Program-made: the position numbers and the translations under genes
In this document: positions 1 through 6,000 of the stretch, one piece after another
How the letters are laid out: the number at the start of each line of letters is the position of its first letter
Numbering within the stretch: the stretch's first letter is position 1
Assembly: GCA_047619485.1 (NCBI GenBank)
Contig: JBLHKE010000224.1
Span: 1-10,533 of the forward strand
Reading direction: 5' to 3'
Origin: JBLHKE01 sp047619485
GTDB taxonomy: Bacteria > Verrucomicrobiota > Verrucomicrobiia > Verrucomicrobiales > DEV007
DNA length: 10,533 bases
The notes under the pieces: generated by a model
Seen by the model: only the letters and a program-made list of their open reading frames with translations
Database searches by the model: none
What the model was told of the DNA's origin: nothing

Positions 1-42
1 GGGCGTCCTGCCCGCATCAACCCAAGCCTCTACCCCAGGCAA
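1..42 (-). CDS. Possible start of the next gene in the Tol operon (partial, unidentified)
   Basis: A TTG codon at 42-40 on the minus strand is preceded, six bases upstream, by a perfect GGAGG (complement of 49-53). The frame stays open for all 14 codons to the window edge. It would begin 17 nt after the stop of the TolB-like gene, a spacing like those inside the operon. Pal often follows TolB, but the visible residues (LPGVEAWVDAGRTP) do not look like a lipoprotein signal peptide, so I do not call it Pal. An ATG at 17-15 in another frame is also open. Only 14 codons are visible, so confidence is low. Confidence 0.25.
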   Translation of the reverse strand, partial: MPGVEAWVDAGRTP

Positions 43-59
43 TCTTAACCTCCACAGAG

Positions 60-980
60 CTACCGCGACCAGCTAGGTTCAGTCACTTTCCCCAACCCGC
101 TCACAACCGTTCGCTTCTCCCCGGTATCCACATTCAATACCACAAGCGACTTGCCAGTCGAGTAGACGACGTGTTGCGAGTCGGGTCCCCAACACGGATC
201 CTCACCACTCTCTAGCACGCGGGTGCGCTTTGTCGAAAAATCGTAGATGGCGACTTTTTCGCCGCGCCCTTTGCGCACGTTGAATGCGATCCGCCGTCCG
301 TCTGGTGCCCAGTTCGGTTCGGTGCAATGACGATACCCCGTCTGGATCAAGCGCGGGCTCCCACCTCCAGAGGGCACCATGTAGAGCAACGGATTGCCAC
401 CCTTGTCGGAGCTGTAGGCAATGAATTTCCCGTCCGGCGCCCAGGTCGGCGACGTATCGACACCTGATGAGTTGGTCAGGCGCTTCGCACCGTCACCAGT
501 GACGCTAGAGACGAAGATTTCGGGATTACCGACAAAGCTCATCATCAGCGCGATGCGGCGGCCATCCGGGGCAATCGTTGCCCCACTGTTCGTCCCCGGA
601 GATTTGATGATACGCCGGCGCCCACCGGAATTAAGATCCAGGTAGTAGATGTCCGCATAGCCGCTGCGGTAACCAGTGTAGACCACCTTCCCGCCATCTC
701 GACTCACGCTCGGCGAGACATTCAGGCTCTGGTCCGACGTGATCTTCTTGATGCCCTTACCATCCCAGCGGCAGGTGAAGAGTTCTTTGTGCCCAGAACT
801 GGTGGCGACAAAAACCAATCGCCCCATCAGGTCAACACCGCCGCCACCACGTTCGATCACCAGTTCCTTGATCGGCTCTTGCCCGTTGGCCGACTCTAGG
901 TGCAGCGCGACTGAGAACCAGACAGCAATCGCAATCGCGATTACGACGAGGGTATCCTGGAGACGAGTTTTGGTGAGCAT
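60..980 (-). CDS. tolB: TolB-like periplasmic beta-propeller protein, short form
   Basis: Probable periplasmic component of the Tol system. In characterised systems TolB links TolA to the peptidoglycan-associated lipoprotein Pal. Residues 10-28 are a hydrophobic signal segment, with likely cleavage near the SANGQ at 30-34. From about residue 55 the protein consists of PD40/WD40-like propeller repeats: SPSVSRDGG (89-97), APDGRRIA (137-144), SPTWAPDGKFIAYS (177-190), EPNWAPDGRRIAF (221-233), DPCWGPDS (261-268) and a final EPSWSR. At 306 aa it is well below the roughly 430 aa of E. coli TolB, and the N-terminal alpha/beta domain is absent: the propeller starts almost directly after the signal peptide. 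It starts 4 nt after the stop of the TolA-like gene, so the two are probably co-transcribed and perhaps translationally coupled. The propeller call is firm; the TolB role rests on gene order. Confidence 0.82.
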   Translation of the reverse strand: MLTKTRLQDTLVVIAIAIAVWFSVALHLESANGQEPIKELVIERGGGGVDLMGRLVFVATSSGHKELFTCRWDGKGIKKITSDQSLNVSPSVSRDGGKVVYTGYRSGYADIYYLDLNSGGRRRIIKSPGTNSGATIAPDGRRIALMMSFVGNPEIFVSSVTGDGAKRLTNSSGVDTSPTWAPDGKFIAYSSDKGGNPLLYMVPSGGGSPRLIQTGYRHCTEPNWAPDGRRIAFNVRKGRGEKVAIYDFSTKRTRVLESGEDPCWGPDSQHVVYSTGKSLVVLNVDTGEKRTVVSGLGKVTEPSWSR

Positions 981-984
981 AAAA

Positions 985-2337
985 TTATGGCGTTAGTTTG
1001 AACGTGAAAAGGAAAGTGTAATTGCCTTTGGCGAGTTCCCCGGGGAGTGGTCGCGGGATACGCGTCGTCGCCCGCAATGCCGCGACGACCGAATCGTCCA
1101 TCGCGCGCACGTTGGACTGATGCACGAAACGCGCCCCGACCACCCGCCCGTCAGGAGCGACCGTGATCCGCACCTTCGCGTAGAGGTTTTGACCAGTGGT
1201 CAGTTTCGGTTCACGCCAATTCGATTCGAAGGTCTGCTTGATCAGTTGATCATACCAACCGGTATCGGCGCTCGCAGATGATCCGCCGCCACCAACAGGC
1301 TGGGCACGGGGAGCAGAACCGCTCCCGCCACTCGCACGCGACGCCGCCAATTTCTCCGCGGCGGCCTTGCGCTCAGCGGCCTTCTTCGCAGTCGCTACCC
1401 GCGCCGCAGCCGCCTTCCGATCGGCTTCTTTTTTCGCAATGGCAGCAGCCTTGCTGTCTGCCTCTTTTTTCTTCTTCGCAGCCACCGCCGCACGCTCAGC
1501 TGCCGCCTTGCGCTCCTCATCTTTTTTCTTATTCGCAGTTGCCGTCGCACGTGCCGACGCGGCCTTACGATCGTCATCTTTTTTCTTCTTCGCTGCTACT
1601 TCTGCCCGCGCGGCAATAGCCTTGCGATCGTCGTCTTTCTTCTTCTTCGCCGCTACTTCTGCCCGCGCTGCAGCAGCCTTGCGATCGTTGTCTTTTTTCT
1701 TCTTCGCCGCTACTTCTGTCCGCGCGGCGGCGGTCTTACGATCCGCTTCTTTTTTCTTCTTCGCCACTGCCTCCGCCGCCTTTAGCTGGTGCTCTTTCTC
1801 CTCCGCCGTGTCTTCCGCCTGTACAATCCTACTCTTCACAGCGGTGCGCTTCTTCTGGTCGATCTGCTTTTTCACTTTCGGCTTCGGCTTAGACTCCACG
1901 TCCCGCACTGGCACCGTCTCCTTCTCCTTCTCCGGAACTGGCTCCACCACTGGCTCCACCACCGGTGCGGGCTCTTGCACTGGCTCCGGCTTCACCTCTG
2001 GCTCCGGCGGCGGGAGCGGCAGGGCGATACGCGACTCGGGATCATCCATCGGACGCGCTGAATTCAAGGTCGGTAGCTCACGCAGCACTGGTGAATCCAA
2101 TAGCCGCTCGACATCCTCGGGCAACTCCTGCACCGAATCCGGCAAGTAGGCCGGCAAAAAATCGTTGGTGTCCTGCCAGTCGACCGGGGCGGCTTGCTCA
2201 GCGGGCGCCATGCCCGCCAGCGACATCTGATCGTCCCGGTCTAAGAAGATCACAAAGTACACCAACACGGCGATCACGAGAACATGAAGCACCGCCGAGT
2301 AGGCGACGGAAAACCCAAAGTCAGATTCTTTTCTCAT
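985..2337 (-). CDS. tolA: TolA/TonB-family energy-transducing protein with Lys/Ala-rich repeat rod
   Basis: Inner-membrane-anchored, periplasm-spanning protein expected to carry force from the TolQ/TolR motor to the outer membrane. Domains in order: a single N-terminal membrane helix (about 9-32); an acidic linker; a Pro/Glu-rich stretch (105-156, many PEP and PVVEP motifs); a long Ala/Lys-rich predicted coiled coil (158-334) containing 19-residue tandem repeats; a Gly/Ser linker (337-357); and a TonB/TolA C-terminal domain (358-450). That last domain shows the family pattern of an aromatic-rich helix ending in NWREP, then VRITVAPDGRV, then DDSVVAAL and IPRPLP. Length is 450 aa, close to E. 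coli TolA (421 aa) and much longer than typical TonB. The Lys/Ala rod and the neighbouring TolB-like gene favour TolA over TonB. The ATG at 2337-2335 is followed directly by the membrane helix; no Shine-Dalgarno is seen. Confidence 0.87.
   Translation of the reverse strand: MRKESDFGFSVAYSAVLHVLVIAVLVYFVIFLDRDDQMSLAGMAPAEQAAPVDWQDTNDFLPAYLPDSVQELPEDVERLLDSPVLRELPTLNSARPMDDPESRIALPLPPPEPEVKPEPVQEPAPVVEPVVEPVPEKEKETVPVRDVESKPKPKVKKQIDQKKRTAVKSRIVQAEDTAEEKEHQLKAAEAVAKKKKEADRKTAAARTEVAAKKKKDNDRKAAAARAEVAAKKKKDDDRKAIAARAEVAAKKKKDDDRKAASARATATANKKKDEERKAAAERAAVAAKKKKEADSKAAAIAKKEADRKAAAARVATAKKAAERKAAAEKLAASRASGGSGSAPRAQPVGGGGSSASADTGWYDQLIKQTFESNWREPKLTTGQNLYAKVRITVAPDGRVVGARFVHQSNVRAMDDSVVAALRATTRIPRPLPGELAKGNYTFLFTFKLTP
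1420..1761 (-). repeat. 57-bp tandem repeat within the tolA-like gene (six units, 19 aa each)
   Basis: The unit KKKKDDDRKAIAARAEVAA (19 aa) recurs with the KKKK block at residues 193, 212, 231, 250, 269 (as NKKK) and 288. In the DNA, the CTT(G/A)CGATC-like landmark falls at 1450, 1507, 1564, 1621, 1678 and 1735, exactly 57 bp apart each time. The central units are nearly identical at DNA level and the outer ones have diverged, which points to unequal crossing-over or slippage. A degenerate half-unit follows (residues 302-326). The period keeps the frame, so copy number could change rod length without breaking the protein. Confidence 0.9.
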
Positions 2338-2356
2338 CCTTCAGCCCAGCTTGAAC

Positions 2357-2788
2357 CTACTCGGGTGCCCCCGGTTTCGTGACCACACTCACCGCTGTCA
2401 CCTGCGCGTTGCGCAGAGCGTCCATCACGCCGACTAGATCTTGCACGGTAAGCTCGCTGTGGGCACGAATGATCACTCCCATCTTCGGGTTCTTCTGCTT
2501 TAACTGGCGCATCCCTGCCTCCAACTCGGAGTATTCGAGTTCGACGCCCTCCAGATCCATGTTTCGATTCCGATCGATCGAAATCGTGAAAACACTCTCC
2601 GGGTTAACCTGATCGTTTGAACCCTTGCTGCTCGGGATCACCAGTTCGGAACTCTCGGCCAAGAATGGCGCGGTAATCATGAAGATGACCAGCAACACGA
2701 AGGCCAGGTCCAGCAGAGGCGTCACATTCAGCTCTGCCAGGGTGCCGAGTTCCTGCGTGTGGCGGCGAGATTTTAATCGTTGGGACAT
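2357..2788 (-). CDS. tolR: TolR/ExbD-family biopolymer transport protein
   Basis: Small inner-membrane subunit of the proton-driven motor, working with the TolQ/ExbB protein encoded just upstream. At 143 aa it has the usual family length. A basic cytoplasmic N-terminus is followed by the conserved ELNVTPLLDLAFVLLVIFMIT segment (19-39), with the membrane Asp at residue 27 that carries protons in characterised TolR/ExbD proteins. The rest is a periplasmic domain with the typical FTISIDRNRNMDLEG strand pattern and a C-terminal VTAVSVVTKPG. The gene lies 28 nt after the tolQ-like stop and 19 nt before the tolA-like start, consistent with one transcript. The start is the first ATG; no ribosome binding site is visible. 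Whether it serves Tol or TonB cannot be told from this subunit alone; the downstream TolA/TolB-like genes favour Tol. Confidence 0.92.
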   Translation of the reverse strand: MSQRLKSRRHTQELGTLAELNVTPLLDLAFVLLVIFMITAPFLAESSELVIPSSKGSNDQVNPESVFTISIDRNRNMDLEGVELEYSELEAGMRQLKQKNPKMGVIIRAHSELTVQDLVGVMDALRNAQVTAVSVVTKPGAPE

Positions 2789-2816
2789 ACTTGATCAATC
2801 GTAGTAGTTCAGCCAA

Positions 2817-3857
2817 TCAATTGGATTCGGTCACCGAGTCGAGATCGAATTCCCCATCGATCAGCGCCGGCTCCCCACGCTTCACGATGCGGTGGCTCGG
2901 CACAGGTTCTTCCCTTAGCGCTGGCTCAGGCTCTGGCGGAGCTAGACTCTCATCTCCCTCAGGTTCAACGGCACCAACTGGGGCGAGCTCTTTTACATTG
3001 AGGCGCTTCTTCTTCACCGGTGCCGCCATCGGCGGGCTGGGGACGATCATCTCCGGCAGGGGCACGGGGGCTGCCGCTGCGGCTGCGGCCACCGCACGCA
3101 TTTCAACCGCATGGTCAACATACCAGCGTTCGAAATCGAGGCGCAACTCAGCCGCGTAATTGTCCATCCCCATGACCATCGTCCGAATGCGGTTTACCAG
3201 AAAGTTGTAGCCGAACATCGCGGGGATCGCGACCAGCAGCGCCACCACCGTGGTCACCAGCGCTGCCGAAACGCCTGGCGCCATTGTCTTAAGGCTGGCA
3301 ACACCCGCCGAGGAAGCCACTGCAGAGAAAGTGTCCATCACGCCCCACACCGTTCCTAACAAACCCAGAAACGGAGCCCCGCTCACCGCCGTAGCCAGCA
3401 CCGTCATCTGCGCCTCGAGCCTGCCCGTCGCGCCGCTCACAGCACGATCCATCGCATTCGAAACCGCATCTAGCTGAGAGGGGCGCAGTTGCTCAGCCGC
3501 CTCGACCCGATCTCGGAAATTATCATCCGTCTCGCTCGATCCCGTGAGGTGGAAGGTCAGCTCTCGAGCGCCCGCTTGGTAGACGCCAGAAATTGGCGAC
3601 CCCTGGACGAGTTCACCCTTCTCATACAGATTCAACGGATCGCGCTCTTCGCGATAAGCCTGCAGAAACCGTCGATCACGACGCGATGCCCGTGCCACCA
3701 GACGAAACTTGCTGACCATCACCGCCCAAGAAAAACACGAAAGCAGCGCCAGCACCGCACACACCACCACCCCAGGCCAGGAAGACTCTTTGATGGCAAA
3801 CCAAAAGCCATTCTCAGCAAGAATCGGAGTAAAAGAGCTCAGAAAATCAAAATTCAT
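2817..3857 (-). CDS. tolQ: TolQ/ExbB-family proton-channel protein with a long C-terminal extension
   Basis: Inner-membrane proton-channel subunit (MotA/TolQ/ExbB family) that should form the stator with the TolR/ExbD protein. Three membrane segments are visible, about 28-50, 154-176 (containing GAPFLGLLGTVWGVMDTF, the family signature) and 199-221 (VTTVVALLVAIPAMFGYNF). A large cytoplasmic loop separates the first two. The core ends near residue 253; after it come about 93 extra residues rich in Ala, Pro and Glu, with a basic KKKRLNVK patch at 282-289 and an acidic end. That makes 346 aa against about 230 for E. coli TolQ. I start at the ATG (3857-3855) rather than the TTG one codon upstream. 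It is first in the operon and has a promoter candidate about 50 nt upstream. Confidence 0.9.
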   Translation of the reverse strand: MNFDFLSSFTPILAENGFWFAIKESSWPGVVVCAVLALLSCFSWAVMVSKFRLVARASRRDRRFLQAYREERDPLNLYEKGELVQGSPISGVYQAGARELTFHLTGSSETDDNFRDRVEAAEQLRPSQLDAVSNAMDRAVSGATGRLEAQMTVLATAVSGAPFLGLLGTVWGVMDTFSAVASSAGVASLKTMAPGVSAALVTTVVALLVAIPAMFGYNFLVNRIRTMVMGMDNYAAELRLDFERWYVDHAVEMRAVAAAAAAAPVPLPEMIVPSPPMAAPVKKKRLNVKELAPVGAVEPEGDESLAPPEPEPALREEPVPSHRIVKRGEPALIDGEFDLDSVTESN

Positions 3858-3913
3858 CAAAAAGGGAGTTCAGTTTAGATTTGTAAATATTTAGAATACC
3901 TTAACTAATAAGC

Positions 3914-3942
3914 ACTATCCCCTATAATTTTAAGATTTTCAA
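3914..3942 (-). promoter_or_regulatory. Candidate sigma70-type promoter for the Tol operon
   Basis: On the minus strand a TTGAAA -35 box (3942-3937; 5 of 6 match to consensus) is followed by a 17-nt spacer and a GATAGT -10 box (3919-3914; 4 of 6). The surrounding DNA is AT-rich, unlike the rest of the window. Transcription would start near 3907, giving a leader of about 50 nt before the TolQ ATG. Assigned by eye. Confidence 0.45.
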
Positions 3943-4048
3943 CCAGAATTAGAGGCGCAGTAAGCCGTTTGCATCTCCGAATTTTAAAAAACACCCAAAG
4001 CTCTTGATCGAAGGCTCCGTGGAAGGCTGATGCAGTACAGCCGCAGCA

Positions 4049-4104
4049 GGTGGCAGATGCCTTTAGGCGAAGGCGCAGCCATGTAGCGTAGGCTTCAGCC
4101 TGCG
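4049..4104 (+). repeat. REP-like element, copy 1 (GTAG-headed hairpin)
   Basis: The core is GTAG (4083-4086) followed by an 18-nt hairpin, CGTAGG-CTTCAG-CCTGCG (4087-4104). Counting the inner CT/AG pairs, this gives an 8-bp stem with one G-T pair and a 2-nt loop. Upstream is a block ending in ATGCCTTTAG (4057-4066) that is shared with copy 2. A GTAG or GGAG tetranucleotide in front of a palindrome is the described signature of REP elements mobilised by REP-associated tyrosine transposases (RAYTs). No transposase gene is present in this window. Confidence 0.7.
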
Positions 4105-4128
4105 TTGGTGACGACATTCCCCTTCACA

Positions 4129-4191
4129 TATGGCCAGTGTTTGCACCGACACACTAGAGAGTCTTCGGGTTCCGTTGGCCCACTGGCCATA
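4129..4191. repeat. 11-bp perfect inverted repeat nested between the REP-like copies
   Basis: TATGGCCAGTG (4129-4139) is the exact reverse complement of CACTGGCCATA (4181-4191), with 41 nt between them. It sits centrally between the two REP-like hairpins, so the whole 4049-4274 block could fold as a nested palindrome. It could be the ends of a small insertion or part of a structured RNA; the sequence does not decide. Confidence 0.75.
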
Positions 4192-4215
4192 AGAAAACGG
4201 CAGCGCGCTGGCGGT

Positions 4216-4274
4216 CGCAGGCAAAAACCTACGCTACGGCGCTTCTCGTTGCATTGTCTAAAGGCATTGCAACC
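4216..4274 (-). repeat. REP-like element, copy 2 (inverted relative to copy 1)
   Basis: Read on the minus strand it has the same layout as copy 1: GGTTGCA, then ATGCCTTTAG (4267-4258), a spacer, GTAG (4237-4234), then CGTAGG-TTTTTG-CCTGCG (4233-4216). The two arms of the hairpin are identical to those of copy 1, while the six central bases differ, as expected when the stem is under selection. The spacer between the two conserved blocks is 20 nt here and 16 nt in copy 1. The copies face each other across about 110 bp, an arrangement like a BIME. Confidence 0.7.
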
Positions 4275-4412
4275 AGGAGTGGGACGATGCTCGATTCCAA
4301 TCTCAAAGATCTCGACTTGTGCGGCCGGTTGGCTGAGCTGATGGTGGGGAGTCTGTGAAACTCATTGTAGGAGTTATTGATCTGGAGAACGATCCGACAG
4401 ACGCTTCAACCC

Positions 4413-5198
4413 ATGCAGGCGCAAAATCTCACCTTCCTCTTTCTGGTTCTAATCGGGTTTTCCCTTCCAGATTCTCGCGCGGCCGATCAAGAATCGATCC
4501 ATGTAACCGTCACCGGGCGGCTTCAGACAGGCATCGTTGCGATCGGCGGTGAGACAACCGGCACCACGATCACCGCCAAGGGAGTGACTTGGGAACTGCA
4601 TTTCGGCCAAGAATTAATGCTAAGTGAGCGCGTATCCAAACTCGGCGGCAAACTGGTCACCGTCAGCGGCAGCCTCGCGCGCCGCAAGGGAGTTGAAACC
4701 GGGGAGCGCTGGATCGTCTCGGTGACCAAGCTTAAAATGGCTGGCGAGAAGAAAAATCCACCGATCGATGCAAAGCCGAAACGGGATACGAGCCAGATCG
4801 AAATTTCGGGCGACGATCGAAAGGCGATCATCGATGTCACCAGCAAGTTCGGGATCGACACCGCGACTCTGACGCGTCGGACCGAGCACTGGCCAAATGA
4901 GACCCTCGTCCGCCTTCACCTAAGCGGTTTGGAATCGTTCAAGATCGAAGCCGGGAAGATTGCTGTCAACTGGTCGGTCTCCAGCACGGGCGACCACCAA
5001 TCACGGGTGGCGCTTCTCAAAGCCGGAAAAGAAACACCGATTGCGAAAGGTAGTCCCTACTACAGCCTAGTAGCCATCGTTGACAGCAACGGCAAGATCC
5101 CTCTCAAGGGCGGCTACTTCGAAGTCCCTCTACCAGCGAAACTGCTCGAGGACAACCCGGATACGATCACTTTGCGCTGGATCGATTTCTATCGCTAG
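4413..5198 (+). CDS. Secreted conserved protein of unknown function
   Basis: Exported protein of 261 aa with no enzyme motif that I can see. Residues 6-19 are a hydrophobic signal segment, with likely cleavage after SRA (21-23). Two regions follow. Residues 29-110 contain VTVTGRLQTGIVAIGGETTG and TWELHFG, an all-beta pattern that could be an OB-like fold and that I associate with planctomycete and verrucomicrobial secreted proteins. After a charged linker (111-130), residues 137-261 have a second conserved block: WPNETLVRLHLSGLESF (160-176), KGSPYYSLVAIV (212-223), GYFEVPLPAKLLEDNP (234-249) and a terminal LRWIDFYR. A TTG at 4377, 3 nt after AGGAG, would add 12 residues including two arginines and could be the true start. 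I chose the ATG because the AGGAG spacing to the TTG is too short. It ends tail-to-tail with the methyltransferase gene. Confidence 0.8.
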   Translation: MQAQNLTFLFLVLIGFSLPDSRAADQESIHVTVTGRLQTGIVAIGGETTGTTITAKGVTWELHFGQELMLSERVSKLGGKLVTVSGSLARRKGVETGERWIVSVTKLKMAGEKKNPPIDAKPKRDTSQIEISGDDRKAIIDVTSKFGIDTATLTRRTEHWPNETLVRLHLSGLESFKIEAGKIAVNWSVSSTGDHQSRVALLKAGKETPIAKGSPYYSLVAIVDSNGKIPLKGGYFEVPLPAKLLEDNPDTITLRWIDFYR

Positions 5199-5209
5199 CC
5201 CCAGATCAG

Positions 5210-5242
5210 CCGGGTAAAAAGTAGCTTCGATTTCCAACCCGG
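5210..5242. other. Inverted repeat in the convergent gap
   Basis: CCGGGT (5210-5215) pairs with ACCCGG (5237-5242) across a 21-nt loop, between two genes that end facing each other. Its place suits a shared terminator, but the loop is long and no T-run follows on either strand, so I do not call it a terminator. Confidence 0.35.
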
Positions 5243-5256
5243 AATGACGGCAATGG

Positions 5257-5982
5257 CTAGCGTCGGATCCAGCGACTCCCCTGAGCCACCGTCCACTGAA
5301 ACTTGCGCGCCGTCTCGCGAATCAAAAATGGCAGATCTTTCACCTCGTCCAACTCAAAATCGCCATCAAGCTCACGCTGCAACCAATCGATCGTGCGACC
5401 CTCAGGCCAATTCTCCGGAGGTGTAAACTCCCCCAACCAAGTGCACGGTGTCGTCAAAATTAGCTCGCCGCCACTTCCGACCAATTCGCCCAGACGACGC
5501 AGTAGCCGACTAGGCTCGGGCAAGCGACAGATCAAATTGGCCGCGTGCACCAGATCAAAGCCCTCAATATCAGCACGTAAGTCCATCGCGTCGCCAACCT
5601 CAAACGACACCAGTTCCGGGCGCGAACAAGTAGGTGCCTCGGCGACCAGTGGGGTCTTCAAACTCCCCTCCTCCAGACGTTGATAGCCTAACGAAGCACC
5701 ACTCCTAATCTTCTCTGCCGTCTCGATGAAAGCGTTCGAAAAATCGATCCCCACGACGGAGTCGCAAAACTTCGACAGCTCGAAAGACGATCGCCCCACG
5801 GCACACCCCAGATCCAGAGCACGACCGCGCGGTCTTCCCACGTCCATCATCGCCGTCACCGATCGGATGGCAAACCCCAACGCCCCCACCGGGCCATCCG
5901 GATAGGTCAATACCTCCTCATCACTCCCGTAGTGGAAGAGTAAGTATTCGTCGACCAGCTTCTGCGTCTCGTAGGGATTCAT
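5257..5982 (-). CDS. SAM-dependent methyltransferase, OvoA C-terminal-like (putative 4-mercaptohistidine N1-methyltransferase)
   Basis: Class I methyltransferase of 241 aa. The N-terminus NPYETQKLVDEYLLFHYG (2-19) is the characteristic start of the family modelled on the C-terminal domain of OvoA, thought to methylate 5(4)-mercaptohistidine to ovothiol. The SAM-binding motif I is ALDLGCAVGRSSFEL (55-69), followed by VVGIDFS (76-82). An acidic VGDAMDL (129-135) and FDLVHAANLICRLPEP (142-157) correspond to motifs II-IV. The C-terminal half has the GGELILTTPCTWLGEFTP pattern (171-188). The usual OvoA sulfoxide-synthase domains (DinB and FGE-like) are absent here, so this is a stand-alone form. 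It begins 18 nt after the M29-like gene and is probably co-transcribed with it. The methyltransferase class is firm, the ovothiol substrate is a family-based inference. Confidence 0.85.
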   Translation of the reverse strand: MNPYETQKLVDEYLLFHYGSDEEVLTYPDGPVGALGFAIRSVTAMMDVGRPRGRALDLGCAVGRSSFELSKFCDSVVGIDFSNAFIETAEKIRSGASLGYQRLEEGSLKTPLVAEAPTCSRPELVSFEVGDAMDLRADIEGFDLVHAANLICRLPEPSRLLRRLGELVGSGGELILTTPCTWLGEFTPPENWPEGRTIDWLQRELDGDFELDEVKDLPFLIRETARKFQWTVAQGSRWIRR

Positions 5983-6000
5983 CCTCTAGGTTCCAGGGCA

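Larger units (their letters stand above)
3858..4412. other. Non-coding region between the Tol operon and the secreted-protein gene
   Basis: About 555 bases without a convincing gene. The left part (3858-3960) is AT-rich and carries the Tol promoter candidate. The middle (4049-4274) holds the paired REP-like element and the inner inverted repeat listed separately. Just left of it, GGCTG and CAGCC (4025-4029 and 4038-4042) could form a small hairpin. In 4275-4412 I see no clear promoter for the following gene, only an AGGAG at 4369-4373 in front of a possible TTG start at 4377. Short open frames here (3905-4117 minus, 4105-4341 plus) run through the palindromes and resemble no protein I know. 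Confidence 0.7.

Noticed and set aside
1420..1761. Regular 57-bp repeats as a CRISPR array
   Set aside because: There are no spacers: the units are contiguous, in frame and part of a coding rod domain.
1367..2149. 260-aa open frame on the plus strand rich in Phe, Ser and Ala
   Set aside because: It is the complement of the Lys/Ala-rich repeats of the TolA-like gene. The absence of stops follows from the biased codons, and the translation resembles no protein.
985..3857. Reading the cluster as an ExbB-ExbD-TonB iron-uptake system
   Set aside because: Gene order continues into a TolB-like propeller, the rod protein is TolA-like in length and composition, and no TonB-dependent receptor is present. 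TonB cannot be fully excluded.
3905..4341. Small frames of 70 aa (minus) and 78 aa (plus) in the intergenic region
   Set aside because: They run through the palindromic REP-like element and the promoter region and show no protein-like conservation pattern.
5210..5242. Inverted repeat between convergent genes as a bidirectional terminator
   Set aside because: The loop is 21 nt and neither side is followed by a T-run; kept only as an inverted repeat.
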